From the NCBI GenBank assembly GCA_033398695.1, contig CM065801.1:104215170-104279169 (forward strand): DNA of 64,000 nucleotides, written 5' to 3'. Source of the stretch: Orobanche coerulescens (taxonomy: Eukaryota; Streptophyta; Magnoliopsida; Lamiales; Orobanchaceae). Shown piece by piece: positions 32,290-44,317 of this stretch. Under the pieces are notes generated by a model. That model did not search any database. It saw only the letters and a program-made list of their open reading frames with translations, and was not told the origin of the DNA. Positions within the stretch are counted from its first letter, which is position 1; each line of letters begins with the position of its first letter. The translations under genes and the position numbers were made by a program.

Positions 32290-35200
32290 TCAATCTAGTA
32301 GGCCAAGTTCCCTGCTCAGCTCCAAAAACCTTTCTTCTGGCAAAGGTTTAGTGAATATGTCAGCAATTTGGTATTCAGTGCTGACTCTTTCCACTCTAAC
32401 TCTTTTATTTAGCACATGATCTCTAATGAAATGATGTTTAACATCAATGTGCTTTGTCCTGGAGTGCAATACTGGATTGTTCGTTATTGCAATTGCACGA
32501 TTATTGTCACACCATATAAGAACTTCGTTTGCGATGATGTTGTAGTCCCTTAGTTGCTGTCTGATCCATAGAATTTGTGCGCAACAGCTACCTGTAGCTA
32601 GGTATTCTGAATCTATTGTTGATATAGAGTTAGATACCTGTTTTTTGATAAACCAGGATATCAATTTGGTTCCTAGGAATTGGCACTTTCCACTAGTACT
32701 TTTCCTATTTATCTTGCATCTTTCAAAGTCTGCATCCGAGTATCCTGATAGCTCGAAGTTGTCATCTTTAGGATACCATAGTCCAACATTGACTGTAGAC
32801 TTAAGGTATCTTATAATCCTCTTTGCTGCTTCCTGGTGAGACTGCTTTGGCCTGGATTGAAATCTTACACATACTCCTAGAGCATAAGATATATCTGGTC
32901 TGCTTGCAGTCAGGTAAAGGAGTGATCCAATAAGTCCTCTGTAGTGGGTTGGATCCACTGATATGCCTCATTCATCTGCATCTAGGTGTAGGCTTGTGCT
33001 CATTGGCATTCTTGCTGATTTGGCTGATTACATTCAAATCTCTTGATTAAGTCTCTTGTGTATTTGGCTTGATTGATGAAAATTCCATTATTCATCTGCA
33101 TCACTTGCAACCCGAGAAAGAAATTAAGTTTACCCATCATACTCATCTCAAATTCTCCTTGCATGAGATTTGAGAATTTCTCACATAGCTCTGGATTGGT
33201 TGAGCCAAATATGATGTCATCCACATATATTTGAACTAAAAATATATGGTCTTCATGCTCTACTCTGAATAGGGTTTTGTCCACCTTGCCTTTGCTGAAT
33301 CCATTCTTCTCCAGAAATACAAAGAGTGTATCATACCATGCTCTTGGTGTATGCTTGAGTCCATATACAGCCTTTAGAAGCTTGTAGACCTTGTCTCCTT
33401 TGACAAATCTAGGGGGTTTCTCCACATAGACTTCTTCTTCCAGAATTCCATTGGGAAAGGCACTTTTCATGTCCATTTGGTAGACTTCAAAATCCTTGAA
33501 TGCTGCATATGCAAGGAATAGTCTGATGGCTTCCAATCTTGCAACAGGTGCGTAAGTTTCATCAAAATCCATTCCTTCACATTGTGCATAGCCTTTAGCA
33601 ACAAGTGTGGATTTATTCCTAACAACGGCTCCGTCTTCATCACACTTGTTCTTGTACACCCATTTGGTACCAATAACTTTCTTGTGATCTAGTCTGTCTG
33701 TTAGTTCCCAGACATTGTTTCTCTCCATCCGATTGAGCACTTCTTGCATTGCATTGATCCATGAGTAATCTACAATGCTTGCTCTGTTGTCTTGGGTTCC
33801 ATTTGAGACATGAAACATGAGAACGTTGCCATTCCAGCTAGTACTGTGGACTATCTAGTTATGACTCCATCAGTTAGGTTTCCAATGATTTGTTGGATGG
33901 GATGATCTCTAAGCCATTTGGGGACTTCTTCTTCTTCAGGGTTTGTTCCCCCTGTTGAGTTGCTATGGTGGACTTTTTCTCTCTCTGCATCAGCTTGGTT
34001 CTGGCCTCCTTGTTCTGCAACTGGATTAGCTATGGTCTTGTCATTTGCAGGTGGCGATCTTTCCGGGTCTGCAGATGGGTCTTCATCAGCTACAAATGGG
34101 TCTTCATCAGCTACAGATGGGTCTTCATCAGCTGCATCTGGATCATATATGTTTTGGGGTCCTATCCGATCTGCAGTTGGGTCTTCAGCCTGATTTGCAG
34201 GTGAGTCCATCATTCCTGTATCATGAATTATGACTTCGTCTAGGGTGGCGGTTTTGATCTTATTCTCAATTAATTCCACCCGTTTCTTGTCCTCAACAGT
34301 AGACTCATCAAACTAAAGTTCTTTTGTTAAATACTTTGTATGCCTTACTTATTTGTGAGTATCCCATAAAGCGACCATCATCAGTTTTAGCATCAAAGGC
34401 ATTTAGTTGGGTTTACCATTGTTGTGGATGAAACACTTACAACCAAAAATATGAAAGTATGAAACAGTTGGTGTTCTGTCATCCCAAACCTCATAGGGAG
34501 TTTTGCCATGTCTCCCTACTATCATACTACTGTTCTGAGTGTGGCATGTTGTGTTGCCAGCTTCAGTCCAGAACCTCTTTGGCAGGTCAGCTTCTGCAAT
34601 CATGGACCTGGCAGCTTCCTTCAGGGTTCTGTTTCTTCTTTCAGCAACACCATTCTGCTGTGGAGTCCTGGATGCATAGACCTCGTGCTGGATCCCATTC
34701 TGATCATTGTATTCAGTGATTGCTTTGTTGAGAAATTCTCCTCCTCTATCTGATCTGATCTTGATGATTGAGAGGGATTTCTCATTCTGGATCTTCCTTA
34801 GCAGCTCAGGTAGCTTTGTCAAAGTTTCACTCTTTTTGTAGAGAAAAACAATCCATGTGTAACTTAAGTAGTCATTTATTACTAATAGAGCATGCTTCCG
34901 TCCACTCAATGCCCATGGCTTGATAGGGCCAAAGAGATCCATATGAAGTAGATGTAGAATTTCTGTGGTGAGAGTGGTGGATTAGACTGGCTTGAATGAT
35001 GCTCTGGTTTGCTTCCCTTTTCTGATATGCATCACATAGAGCTTCCTTTCTGAATACTTCTTTTGGAAGTCCTCTGACCAGTTTTTGAGAACTAATCTTG
35101 TTGATGGCTTTGAAGTTCAGGTGACACAGTCTTTTGTGCCACAACCATCCATTTTTAGCTATTGTCTTAGATAGAAAACATGTGTTCGGAGTTCTTGTGT

Positions 35201-35593
35201 TCCAATCTATCATGTAGACATCTCTCCTTCTGAATCCTTGTAGCTTCACTTCCCCATATAGGATATCTATCACCATGCATTTCAAATGGTGAAGACTACT
35301 AGATTCTTCTCATCACATAACTGACTTATGCTCAAAAGATTGTATTTGAGCCCCTTGACATAATGGACTTTAGATATTGTTATGTTTACTCTATGCAGCT
35401 CTCCAAAACCTTTTGTCTGACCTCTAGAGCTATCTCCAAAGGATACATCTGGGCCTCTTTCCTTGGTATAATTTGATAGCACCTTCTTGTTCCCGGTCAT
35501 GTACCTTGAGCATCCAGAATCTACAAACCATTCTTCACCTCCTATATTTGAATTTGTGGAGATGTCGTAGTAGTCCTTCCACCTTTTCTGCAA
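32290..35593 (-). pseudogene. pol: copia-2 pol (protease-integrase-RT-RNase H)
   Basis: Protease WFVDSGCSRYMTG; zinc/GAG-pre WLWHKRLCHLNF; integrase IRSDRGGEF and AERRNRTLKE; hinge with a 7-aa repeat (DPSVADE, 21-bp units at about 34075-34140); [10 protein letters not shown] and [12 protein letters not shown]; RNase H CDNNRAIAITNNPV and DIFTKPL. Frame changes occur near 35283, 35000, 33850 and 32990. A TGA at 35594-35596 separates it from gag in the same frame. Confidence 0.9.
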
Positions 35594-36241
35594 TCAAACA
35601 AATAGAGATTTAGGTACATAAATCTGTGTGGGTCCTCTGGGTTTAGTTGGTTTCCTGGAGAATTTGATTTCTCCTTGGATTATGGAAGTTATGGTGATTG
35701 CCCCTATAAGGTGTGTGTTGTCTGGGCCTATATCCTCGGTTCGGATTGTTTACTGGATATGCATTATAAAATTGGTGGTGTGGGCCATTTCTAAATCTTA
35801 GATGAGACCATTTATAAAATCTTTGGGGTCTCCACACCTGTTCTTTTTGAAAACTTGGATAACCTTGAGGTTTCTATTTGCCCCTCCCATTTTGAAATCT
35901 ATTATTAAGAAGTCTTTGATAATAATGGGCATGTTGTCTAGGCTGCTGCTTTTGCCTTGACCATTGCCTAGTCTCTTGTCTAGGTGGATGCCTTGTGAAC
36001 CTTGGCTGCTGCCTAAACATTTGACTTGGCTGCTGCCTATTTTAAAATACATATTTGTAAGTTGGCTCAGCAGTCGGGACAAGTGTTTCTCCCTTGATGA
36101 AAGTAGTTTTAGAACTAGAGGGAGTGTTGGGGTCATATCCAAGGCCTTATCTGGAATAGAGTTGCCTTTTATTCATACACAACTCATTCAAGATTACAGA
36201 TGCCTTGAGGGAAGTTATTTCCTTAGCTTGTGTATTACTTA
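35594..36241 (-). pseudogene. copia-2 gag C-terminal remnant
   Basis: Reads coiled-coil-like EITSLKASVILNELCMNKRQ, then a Gln/Arg/His-rich tail (RQQPRFTRHPPRQ ... HTPYRGNHHNFHN) with frameshifts and stops. It ends GPTQIYVPKSLFV before the in-frame TGA and pol. This matches the gag C-terminus of Sireviruses. The capsid core and zinc knuckle are lost beyond 36241. Confidence 0.7.
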
Positions 36242-36700
36242 CACTACACCATATATGGCTTTCAACAACATTTTTTTTGATGTTACAAGCAAAAGTGTAG
36301 CCTTAGATATCTTAGAATTGCTCAAATTTGATTTAAGGCTACACATTTTTCTAACGTTATTATTGATATAAATTAGTGTAACCATAGAATAAATTAAATA
36401 TATACGTTAACACAAAATTTGGTGTAACCGTTGCTATTTAAAAAAGTGTAACTAAACACTGAAAGAAATAGACGGGCTTGCTAAAATATTTTAGGCGTTC
36501 CAAATATAAAAGGCGCCCAGGCCTCTTATCTTTATCTTGTCTCACAAATTTTAAGTCCGTCTCTCTCACCCACTTAGTTTCTTCTCTCTATAATTATTTA
36601 TCTCGACACTCTCTGCTTCATCCCTGACACTGAATACACACACACATACATGAAGCTTTCACGTACACTCACAACATATTACACATGCCACACGGACACA
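36242..36700 (+). mobile_element. One end of a CACTA (En/Spm-type) DNA transposon
   Basis: Begins CACTACACCATATATGG exactly where copia-2 stops. Subterminal sequence has inverted copies of a short word: AAGTGTAGCCTTA (36293) and AAGGCTACACATTTTT (36335), then GTGTAACC at 36377 and 36422, and GTGTAACT at 36446. That is the arrangement of CACTA subterminal repeats. The rest, to 36700, is pyrimidine-rich and promoter-like, with no ORF. The matching TAGTG end is not seen. Confidence 0.6.
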
Positions 36701-39194
36701 TGCATCCAAAGGATCTGCATACAACAACTACCAGCAGCATAGTATTCTGATTCAGCTGTTGAAAGCGAGTTTGCCAATTGTTTCTTGCTAAACCAAGATA
36801 CCAGTCTAGTCCAAGAAAGTGACAAGTTCCACTTGTACTCTTCCTATCTATCTTGCAACCTCCGAGATCCGAATCGCTGTAGCCAAGTAAATCGAATCCG
36901 CCTTCTTTAGGATACCACAGTCCTATATCGACTGTTTCTTTGACGTATTTCAGGATTCGTTTAGCTATTGCGAAGTGTGATTCTTTAGGGGATACTTGAT
37001 ATCGTGCACACACTCCCACAACAAACTGGATATCGGGCATACTAGCTGTTAGGTACAGGAGTGAGCCAATAAGCTTCCTGTAGAGTGATTGATCAACCGG
37101 CTTTCCAGCTTCATCAGCACTAATTTGCACGGAAGTGCTTATGGGGGTTGACGATGATTTGGAAGTGTTCATTCCAAATTTGTTGAGAAGCTCCTTGCTG
37201 TATTTTTCCTGGTTGATGAAAATCCCTGTAGGCAACTGCTTTACCTGCAAACCTAGGAAATAACTAAGTTCTCCCATCATACTCATTTCAAATTTACTTT
37301 GCATGAGATGAGAGAACCTTTGACATAAAGCAAGGTTAGTTGAACCAAATATTATATCATCTACATAGATTTGAACCATTAGAAGGTCATCACCTTCCTG
37401 TATTTTGAATAAGGTCTTGTCCACAACACCTTTCTCAAATCCATTATCAGTTAAATACTGGGACAGAGTCTCACACCAAGCTCTAGGGCTTGCTTAAGTC
37501 CATACAGTGCTTTCCTTATCCTGTATATTAGGTCTTCACCTTCTGGATTGACAAACCCTGGTGGTTATTCAACATATACTTCTTCAGCAAGGTCTCCATT
37601 CAGGAATGTACTTTTGACGTCTATTTGGTATACAATGAAGCTCTTATAGGCGACAAAGGCTAAAAATATCCTAATGGCTTCTAGTCTGGCTACAGGGGCA
37701 AATGTCTCATCGTAGTCTATGCCTTCTTCCTATCTATAGCCTTGGGCAACTAGTCTAGATTTATTCCTGATAATGAGTCCATTTCTATCCTTCTTTTTTC
37801 TAAATATCCATTTGGTTCCAATTACTGATTGATGCGTAGGTCTAGGTACAAGATACCATATGTTGTTTCTTTCGAAACTGTTAAGCTCTTCTTCCATAGA
37901 TGTGATCCAATGAGAGTTATTGAGAGCTTCTTTGGTAGAAACAGGTCCGGATTGGGCTAAGAATACAGCAATGGTGCACATATTAATTCTTCTAAGCTCG
38001 GATTGAGATTTCCATTCAAGAAATGGTGATATCTCAGTATCGGGTTCTTTTTGCGCACATAGTACATTTCCTTGTGTACTCTGTATTCTCCTACGGTTAG
38101 AAACACCAGCATCAATGTTTCTAATGATCATCTTTTGCGGGTGATCTCTCAACCATCTTCTGTCGGGTTCTAATTCGGGGTTCCGTACTGTATCTTGAGT
38201 TGCTGTAGTTTCGGCTTCAGCTTGTACAACATCGGCATTATCTACGCCAGTTCTTAGCGGGGTTGATTTTTAGGTCAACTACAGGTTCGATAGGAGTTGG
38301 TGGATCTATGATAGAAAGTTCTTGGATGTTCTGAGAAAGGTCTTCTACTCCTGTAGGATCATGGTGAGGTTCATCGAACACTGCATGAACTAATTCCTCA
38401 ATTTTTAGCTTCCTTTTATTGAAGATCCTGTAAGCTTTGCTAACAGAGGAATATCTTACAAATATCCCTTCATCCGATTTCTCATTGAAGGTTCTAAGTT
38501 GATTCTTACCGTTGTTCAAAACGTAACATCTGCATCTAAATATGTGAAAGTACAAAACGAACGGAGTTTTGTTGTTCCATAACTCGTATGCTGTTTTGTT
38601 GTGATGCTTGTTGACGATACAGTGGTTTTGTATATAGCACGCTGCATTGGTGGCTTCGCCCCAGAAACGTTGTGGCAACTTGCTTGCGGCAATCATTGTC
38701 CTTGTTGCTTCCTTCAGCGTCCTGTTCTTTCGCTCGGCAACACCATTTTGTTGAGGTGTACGGGCAGTTGAGTATTCGTGATGTATCCCATTTTCCACAT
38801 AGTATTGATCTATAAAGCGATTAGTAAATTCTGTATCTCTGTCGGAACGAATGGACACGATACTCGACCCTTTTTCATTTTGAAGCTTTCTCAGGTGCTC
38901 GGGCAGCTTTGATGTTGTTTTCTTCTTATTGCTTAGGAAAATTGTCCAAGCATACCTGGAATAATCATCAACAATAACGAGATAGTATTTCTTACCTCCC
39001 AAACTTACCGGGTCTACAGGACCATAGAGATCCATATGTAGCATTTCCAACACTCTGTGGGCGGAAAGGTAGGATTTGCTTTTTAGGGTGGTCTTGATTT
39101 GCTTGCCTTTCTGACAGGGTGCACAAACTCTGTCATTCTGGAATGAAACATTTGGCAATCCTCTAACCATTCCCTGTTTGGAGAGTTTGTTGAT
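36701..39194 (-). pseudogene. copia-3 pol fragment (integrase-RT-RNase H)
   Basis: Same family as copia-1, closely alike along its length. It starts inside the integrase (MVRGLPNVSFQNDRVCAPC), with [32 protein letters not shown] (about 37345-37375) and RNase H up to QILWM-type sequence at 36701, where the CACTA sequence begins. Frameshifts occur near 38240, 37740 and 37430, and stops around 37560-37735. In LTR-E's favour as the younger insertion, copia-3 reads up to gtttgttgat and is then cut. Confidence 0.88.
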
Positions 39195-39561
39195 TGTAAC
39201 GCCCCAATACTTATTTAAATGCTAACGATCATGGACTTTGATTTTTAATATTTACAGGTTGTCCGATACTTAGACCGATACGTTCCTAGCATAAAATGAA
39301 GGATTTAAAAAGAAAAGATTTCAAAATAAATTATAAGGTTCATTTTTAGAATTTATGAAAGTGATTTCAAAAAGTTCCGACGATTTGATACATTAAAATT
39401 TTCATCACAAAACACTTATATTGCAAAAATAATATTAAATTATTTTATTATGATTATCGGAAATATGTTTCGAGCATATCGAATATTTAACTCCGACGAG
39501 TCCGGAACAGGTCGCAAAATCGAATTTGGACATCAGGAAGGGGTCGAACCGGCCGAGCCAA

Positions 39562-39775
39562 GTTGACGGACATCTGCCGGTCACCGCCGGACACGCCTAC
39601 CGACAGATGCCGGTCACGGCCGACAGAAGCTTCTCGGCCAGCTATCTGGAAAAGGTCGGTCACGACCGACAGAAGCTTCTCGGCCAGCTGTCCAGATAAG
39701 GCCGGTCAAGACCGACAGAAGCTTCTCGGAACTGTCTGGATAAGGCTGCTGAGCTGTCTGGATAAGTATTGATTT
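39562..39775 (+). repeat. GC-rich tandem repeat in LTR-E
   Basis: Three units of 46-47 bp beginning near 39609, 39656 and 39702, each with CGGTCACGGCCGACAGAAGC or a variant followed by TTCTCGG. Partial units (CTGTCTGGATAAG, twice) follow. CGGTCACGRCCG is itself an imperfect palindrome. Confidence 0.8.
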
Positions 39776-39794
39776 TCAGCCGACTTTGGACCCC

Positions 39795-39802
39795 TATTTA
39801 TA
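39795..39802 (+). promoter_or_regulatory. TATA-like box of LTR-E
   Basis: TATTTATA, about 20 bp after the repeat array. The motif reads TATAAATA on the other strand, so orientation rests on the LTR context. Confidence 0.4.
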
Positions 39803-40373
39803 CATGTTCCAGGACGTGTATTTGTACATATAATATATCATTTTGAAGCTGTAAACCTCTACTTTAAAACGCTCATAACATATTTCCCTTCCAAAAAAAA
39901 TTATCCTCAAAATGCCTGATCAAATAGATATCTCAAATCTGAGGGTTTTTCAAAGGTGTTTGATAAAAGTCCTCTAAGAGATTTCAGATTTTACATCAAG
40001 AATTTATGACCGGAAATATGAAAAAGTATTTTCAAGTGCTAGGAGAAGCATATCCGGGATCCAAGAAGGACAACCGAGCCAAATTCAAAGGAAGATATTT
40101 CAAGATTTCAGCAAACGAGGTGAGGTTATACTGTTTTAATATGTTACGGTCATCGTTGTGTCGTGTAACATGACGACCCGCGAGGGTTCGAAAGAATGAA
40201 AGAAATCCGAGACAAGTCTCACACAGATAAGAATGTTTTATGTGCATTACACAATATGATTTTGACGATTTATAAGGGTTTAATCTCACTGAGTATGCTC
40301 GCGTACTCACACCTCGTCATTTATGTTTTTCAGGCTAAGGAATCGACAAACGGGACAAGCAGAAGATGAATAC

Positions 40374-42373
40374 TGTTGGGATTCGGTGCCTAAAACAAAG
40401 GCCCAGCGGAAGCGGTAAAACGTAAATTAATTCGATCTGAATCCCTATGATGATCGATCGAGCTACGTATATACGAATATATAAACGAAAAACAAGAGTT
40501 GTAAGAAACTCACCCTTGAAGTCCGTTGATTAAATGGTAACCTTCTCTTAAGCTATTCCCCAAGCTTTACTTGAATTCTCTACGATCCGAAACACTCCAA
40601 GCACTTGAACGATCCAACGCCGAAAGCACCGCGTCTCTACTTGCCACGCGCCGGAGAAACGACCGGAACAACGATCACTTAATTAACCTCTAAGGTTACG
40701 GCTAGAATTAAGTGATGAAGCTTTGTATGTTAAGATTATTATACTCTAAGTGTTTTAATCTTACTCTCTCTTTATGTTTTGATATTTTCTCTAAGAAAAA
40801 CTCTCAAGAAATGAGATGAAGAAGAAGACTTTGAGAAAGAACTTTTCTCTCTCTTTCAAACTCAAACTCACGTAGGAAATCACACAAGGAATCCAAAGGT
40901 GCATGTGATATGAGATGTCTTCTTCCCTTTATTCAACTCTCACTTCAATAATACAAATAATACCATATTTTTTTAAACCCCACAATGTCATGTTCTTTCA
41001 TATAAAATGAAAGCAGCAAAGACAAGAGGAAAGTGAGTGGAAACAAAGGGGGGGATGCTACTATGCAAAAACGGACGAGTTCGGTTCGTTTCGGACTCCC
41101 GTGAGTCCAAACAGATAAATTACGATTCCGTTCCGATGTATTTGTATCGATTAATTAATCTAATTAATTAAACATATCAAATACAAAATAACATAATTAA
41201 TTTCTCCAAGAAATAATTATATTCATGAATTAAATCAATCACCCAGTGATATATTTAATTCATTAAGCTGTAAATCAATTTATCCGATAAATCGATTTAA
41301 ACATCCAATGTCCCAAATTTAGATATCCAATATCTAATATTCATAATGAGAGAATTAGCTTGATTCATTCCGTTGTCAATCCTATTGCGCGACTCGGTAG
41401 GTTCGTCTCAGTCAGCAATGGGAGGAACCAAAGAGTAGTAGCCCCACCTAGCCAGCCTGGCGGCCTACATTGTACCCCAACTGAGAACGAATGGTGAGAT
41501 TATTCAAGAACCATTCTGTCGTGAATACCAGTATACGTATAAACCCTTCTTTCAAATATCCCGATCAAGTTATAGGGTCACGGTCAGTCAAACCCTATCT
41601 GTACTTGACGTTATGCATGCACTAATGCAAATCGAGATCATTGAGCTCTCGTGTATCCAATACAACTAGCTCCAATGCTTTGGCCAAAGACTTATGATGT
41701 CATCTTCCAATAACCGCATAGGACATATAACCCGCTCACTAACGGGAGAAAGAATTCTATCTTGGTATTCAGTAGGACCTGCTACTTGCCCGTTAAGATG
41801 CATGTCGAGGTTGACCCCCACCTCCCGGTTTATAGGATCAAACTACTCTAATGAAAATCTTAACGTCACAAGCACATCCCTACTAAATCCTCAAGTCGAA
41901 GGTTCACGAATACCTATCACAACCTTTCGATTCCGTCATTGACTGTCCCGGAGTGAAATCCGTGTGATGAATCGAGGGTGAGTCGGTTCGAGTATACTAA
42001 TCCAATTAGCATACCTATAACGTGTGATACCACTAACCATTAGTGTTCGACACGCACTCTCCATTTCAAAGAACACGCCATACAAGTCTTCACATAAACT
42101 TAACGCCCAATCAAGTTTCATCGACTTGCGAACTATTAAGTATTTGAGCTATAAACCTTTCCAGTGCTGACCCCCTTATCCAATAAGGAGTGGAACGTTT
42201 TGCTCTCAAATACACGGACTAGTTTCTATATGTATATTTACGAGTTAGGAATACCAGTAACTGCTAGTAAATAAAGAAACATACATTGCCTTATATTAAT
42301 GATTTACATAATTACAAGTACAATGCCCTCACTCAACATCCTCTGAGTGGCATTAGAGGGCATACTACTAACA
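40374..42373 (-). repeat. 3' LTR of copia-5
   Basis: 2000 bp. Plus-strand left end TGTTGGGATTCGGTGCC, right end ACTACTAACA; on the minus strand it starts TGTTAGTAGTATGCCCTC. It is homologous to the reverse complement of both copia-4 LTRs. It contains no gene. Confidence 0.9.
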
Positions 42374-42388
42374 ATCTCCCACTTGCAC
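42374..42388 (-). other. Polypurine tract of copia-5
   Basis: Minus strand GTGCAAGTGGGAGAT abutting the LTR start. Confidence 0.85.
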
Positions 42389-44317
42389 TCACTGTCACAC
42401 ACTATGGTATCTAATACCCATGTTCTCCAGATGACGCTCCAAGCTAGTCTGAGAAAGTGGCTTGGTCAATGGATCGGCGACGTTGTCGGCCGAGTCTACT
42501 CTGTGCAGCACAATATATCCCTTGCGAACAAATTCTCTTACGAGATGATACTTCCTCTCAATATGTTTGGTGTTGTTGTGAAATCTCGGCTCCTTGGCCT
42601 GCGCTACAGCTCCGTCGTTGTCGCAGTACAGAGGAACAGGCAGCTCAGCTTGGCCTGCGCTACAGCTCCGTCGTTGTCGCAGTACAGAGGAACAGGCAGC
42701 TCAGCACATGGTATCACTTGAAGTTCTCCCAGAAACTTCTTAATCCAGAACCCTTCCTTGGAAGCCTCCGGGGCTGCTTGATACTCAGCCTGACAGGTGG
42801 AATCAGCAGTCACGCTTTGCTTGGCGCTACGCCAAGATATTGCTCCTTCATTAAGAGTAAAAATGTAGCCAGAAGTAGACATCGAGTCGTCCTTCAGTCC
42901 TTAGAAGTCTGAATCAGTGAATCCCACCACATCCAATTCTCCACCGCCATACATTAGAACCATATCTCTAGTCCTTCTTAAGTACTTGAGAACGTTTTTT
43001 ACGGCAGTCCAATGTTCCCTACCTGGGTTTGCCTGAAACCTACTCACCACGCTTACAGCATGCGCAATGTCAGGTCTCGTACACAACATAGCATACATAA
43101 GGCTACCCACGGCCGAAGCATATGGTTTGTTACTCATTTCCTTTCGTTGTTCCTCACTTTGAGGACACATCTTCAAGGAGAGTTTTATTCCATGTTGCAT
43201 CGGTAGGAACCCTCTTTTAGAATCATCCATCTTAAATCGCTTTAAGATTTTATCTATATAGAGGGCTTGGGAAAGACCTATTGTTCTCTTCGTTCTATCC
43301 CGGTAGAGCCGAATACCAAGAATATAGGTAGCTTCTCCCAAGTCTTTCATGGAGAAATTACTCGAAAGCCAAGCTTTCACAGAACTGAGCATTCCCACAT
43401 CATTTCCTATTAGTAGAATGTCATCCACATATAGTACTAAGAATGAGATCTTGCTCCCACTAACCCTCTTGTATACACAAGGTTCCTCTTCATTTTGCAC
43501 GAAGTCAAACTCTTTGACTGCCTCATCAAAACGAAGGTTCCAACTACGCGACGCTTGCTTCAGTCCATAAATGGAACGCTGAAGTTTGCACACTTTCTAA
43601 ATATCTACTTCGGACACAAAGCCTTTAGGCTGCTCCATATAGATTTCCTCCTCGAGGAATCCATTAAGAAAAGCCGTCTTTACGTCCATTTGCCATATCT
43701 CATAATCGTGGTAGGCAGCTATAGCAAGCATCATGCGAATAGACTTGATCATGGCTACGGGCGAGAAGGTATCGTGGTAATCGATCCCTTCCTTCTGGGT
43801 ATAACCCTTTGCCACAAGCCTGGCCTTATAGGCGTCAACCTTGCCATCACCATCAGTCTTTCTCTTGTAGATCCACTTGTTCCCAATAGGCACTATGCCT
43901 TTGGGGCGGCCTACTAGAGTCCAGAACTGATTGCCATGCATCGAGTCTATCTCAGCTTCCATAGATTCACGCCATTTCGCGGAGTCTACATCCACCATCG
44001 CTTGGTCATAGGTTGTTGGGTCGGTCTCTTGGCTATCACTTGGAACCTCATGGAGACCCAGCTCCTCCAAGTGCACAAGCCCATACCTCTCAGGTAAATG
44101 AGACACCCTACTAGACCTACGAGGTGGTTGTACTTGTGTTTCAGAAGGTTCGGTTCCAGTTTCTTGCACAGGTGTCTCTTGAGGAGTTTCATTGTATTCT
44201 TCTAAAGAAATACTTCTACCTACTCCGCCTTCCTGAATGAACTCATCTTCCAGGAAGTGTGCTTGTAAAGAAGCAACGATCTTTCGATCTTCGGGCATGT
44301 AGAATAGATATCACATC
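42389..44317 (-). pseudogene. copia-5 RT and RNase H
   Basis: Minus strand: integrase C-terminal end (YMPEDRKIV), an acidic hinge, RT with KWIYKRKTDGDGKV, QMDVKTAFLNG, a TAG at 43597-43599 (copia-4 has CAG) and LYVDDILLIGND. RNase H region: a TAA at 42901-42903 (copia-4 has CAA) and STSGYIFTLNEGAISW. A perfect 56-bp tandem duplication at 42593-42704 then shifts the frame inside LYCDNDGAV. Confidence 0.9.
42593..42704. repeat. Perfect 56-bp tandem duplication in RNase H of copia-5
   Basis: 42593-42648 and 42649-42704 are identical; copia-4 has a single copy. 56 is not a multiple of three, so the frame is lost. Confidence 0.95.

Larger units (their letters stand above)
26944..36241 (-). mobile_element. 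copia-2: Sirevirus-like Ty1/copia element with very long ORF3
   Basis: Minus strand: gag remnant (36241-35597), pol (35593-32290), spacer, ORF3 (31706-28656), PPT, 3' LTR (28415-26944). The 5' LTR and most of gag are missing where a CACTA transposon end begins at 36242. It belongs to a different family from copia-1 but has the same architecture. Confidence 0.85.
39195..40373 (+). repeat. LTR-E: partial gypsy LTR
   Basis: Starts TGTAACGCCCCAATAC inside copia-3. Plus-strand orientation is favoured by the order repeat array, TATA-like box, then gtactcacacctcgtcatt and ttttcag near 40320, which resembles the 3' part of Tekay/Del-type LTRs. It is interrupted at 40373 by the copia-5 LTR, so its own end and any internal domain lie beyond the window. 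The one short ORF here has no family match. Confidence 0.6.

Noticed and set aside
39563..39772. ORF with repeated RPTEA/DRSFSA segments
   Set aside because: Translation of the 46-bp repeat in LTR-E; not a protein family I know.
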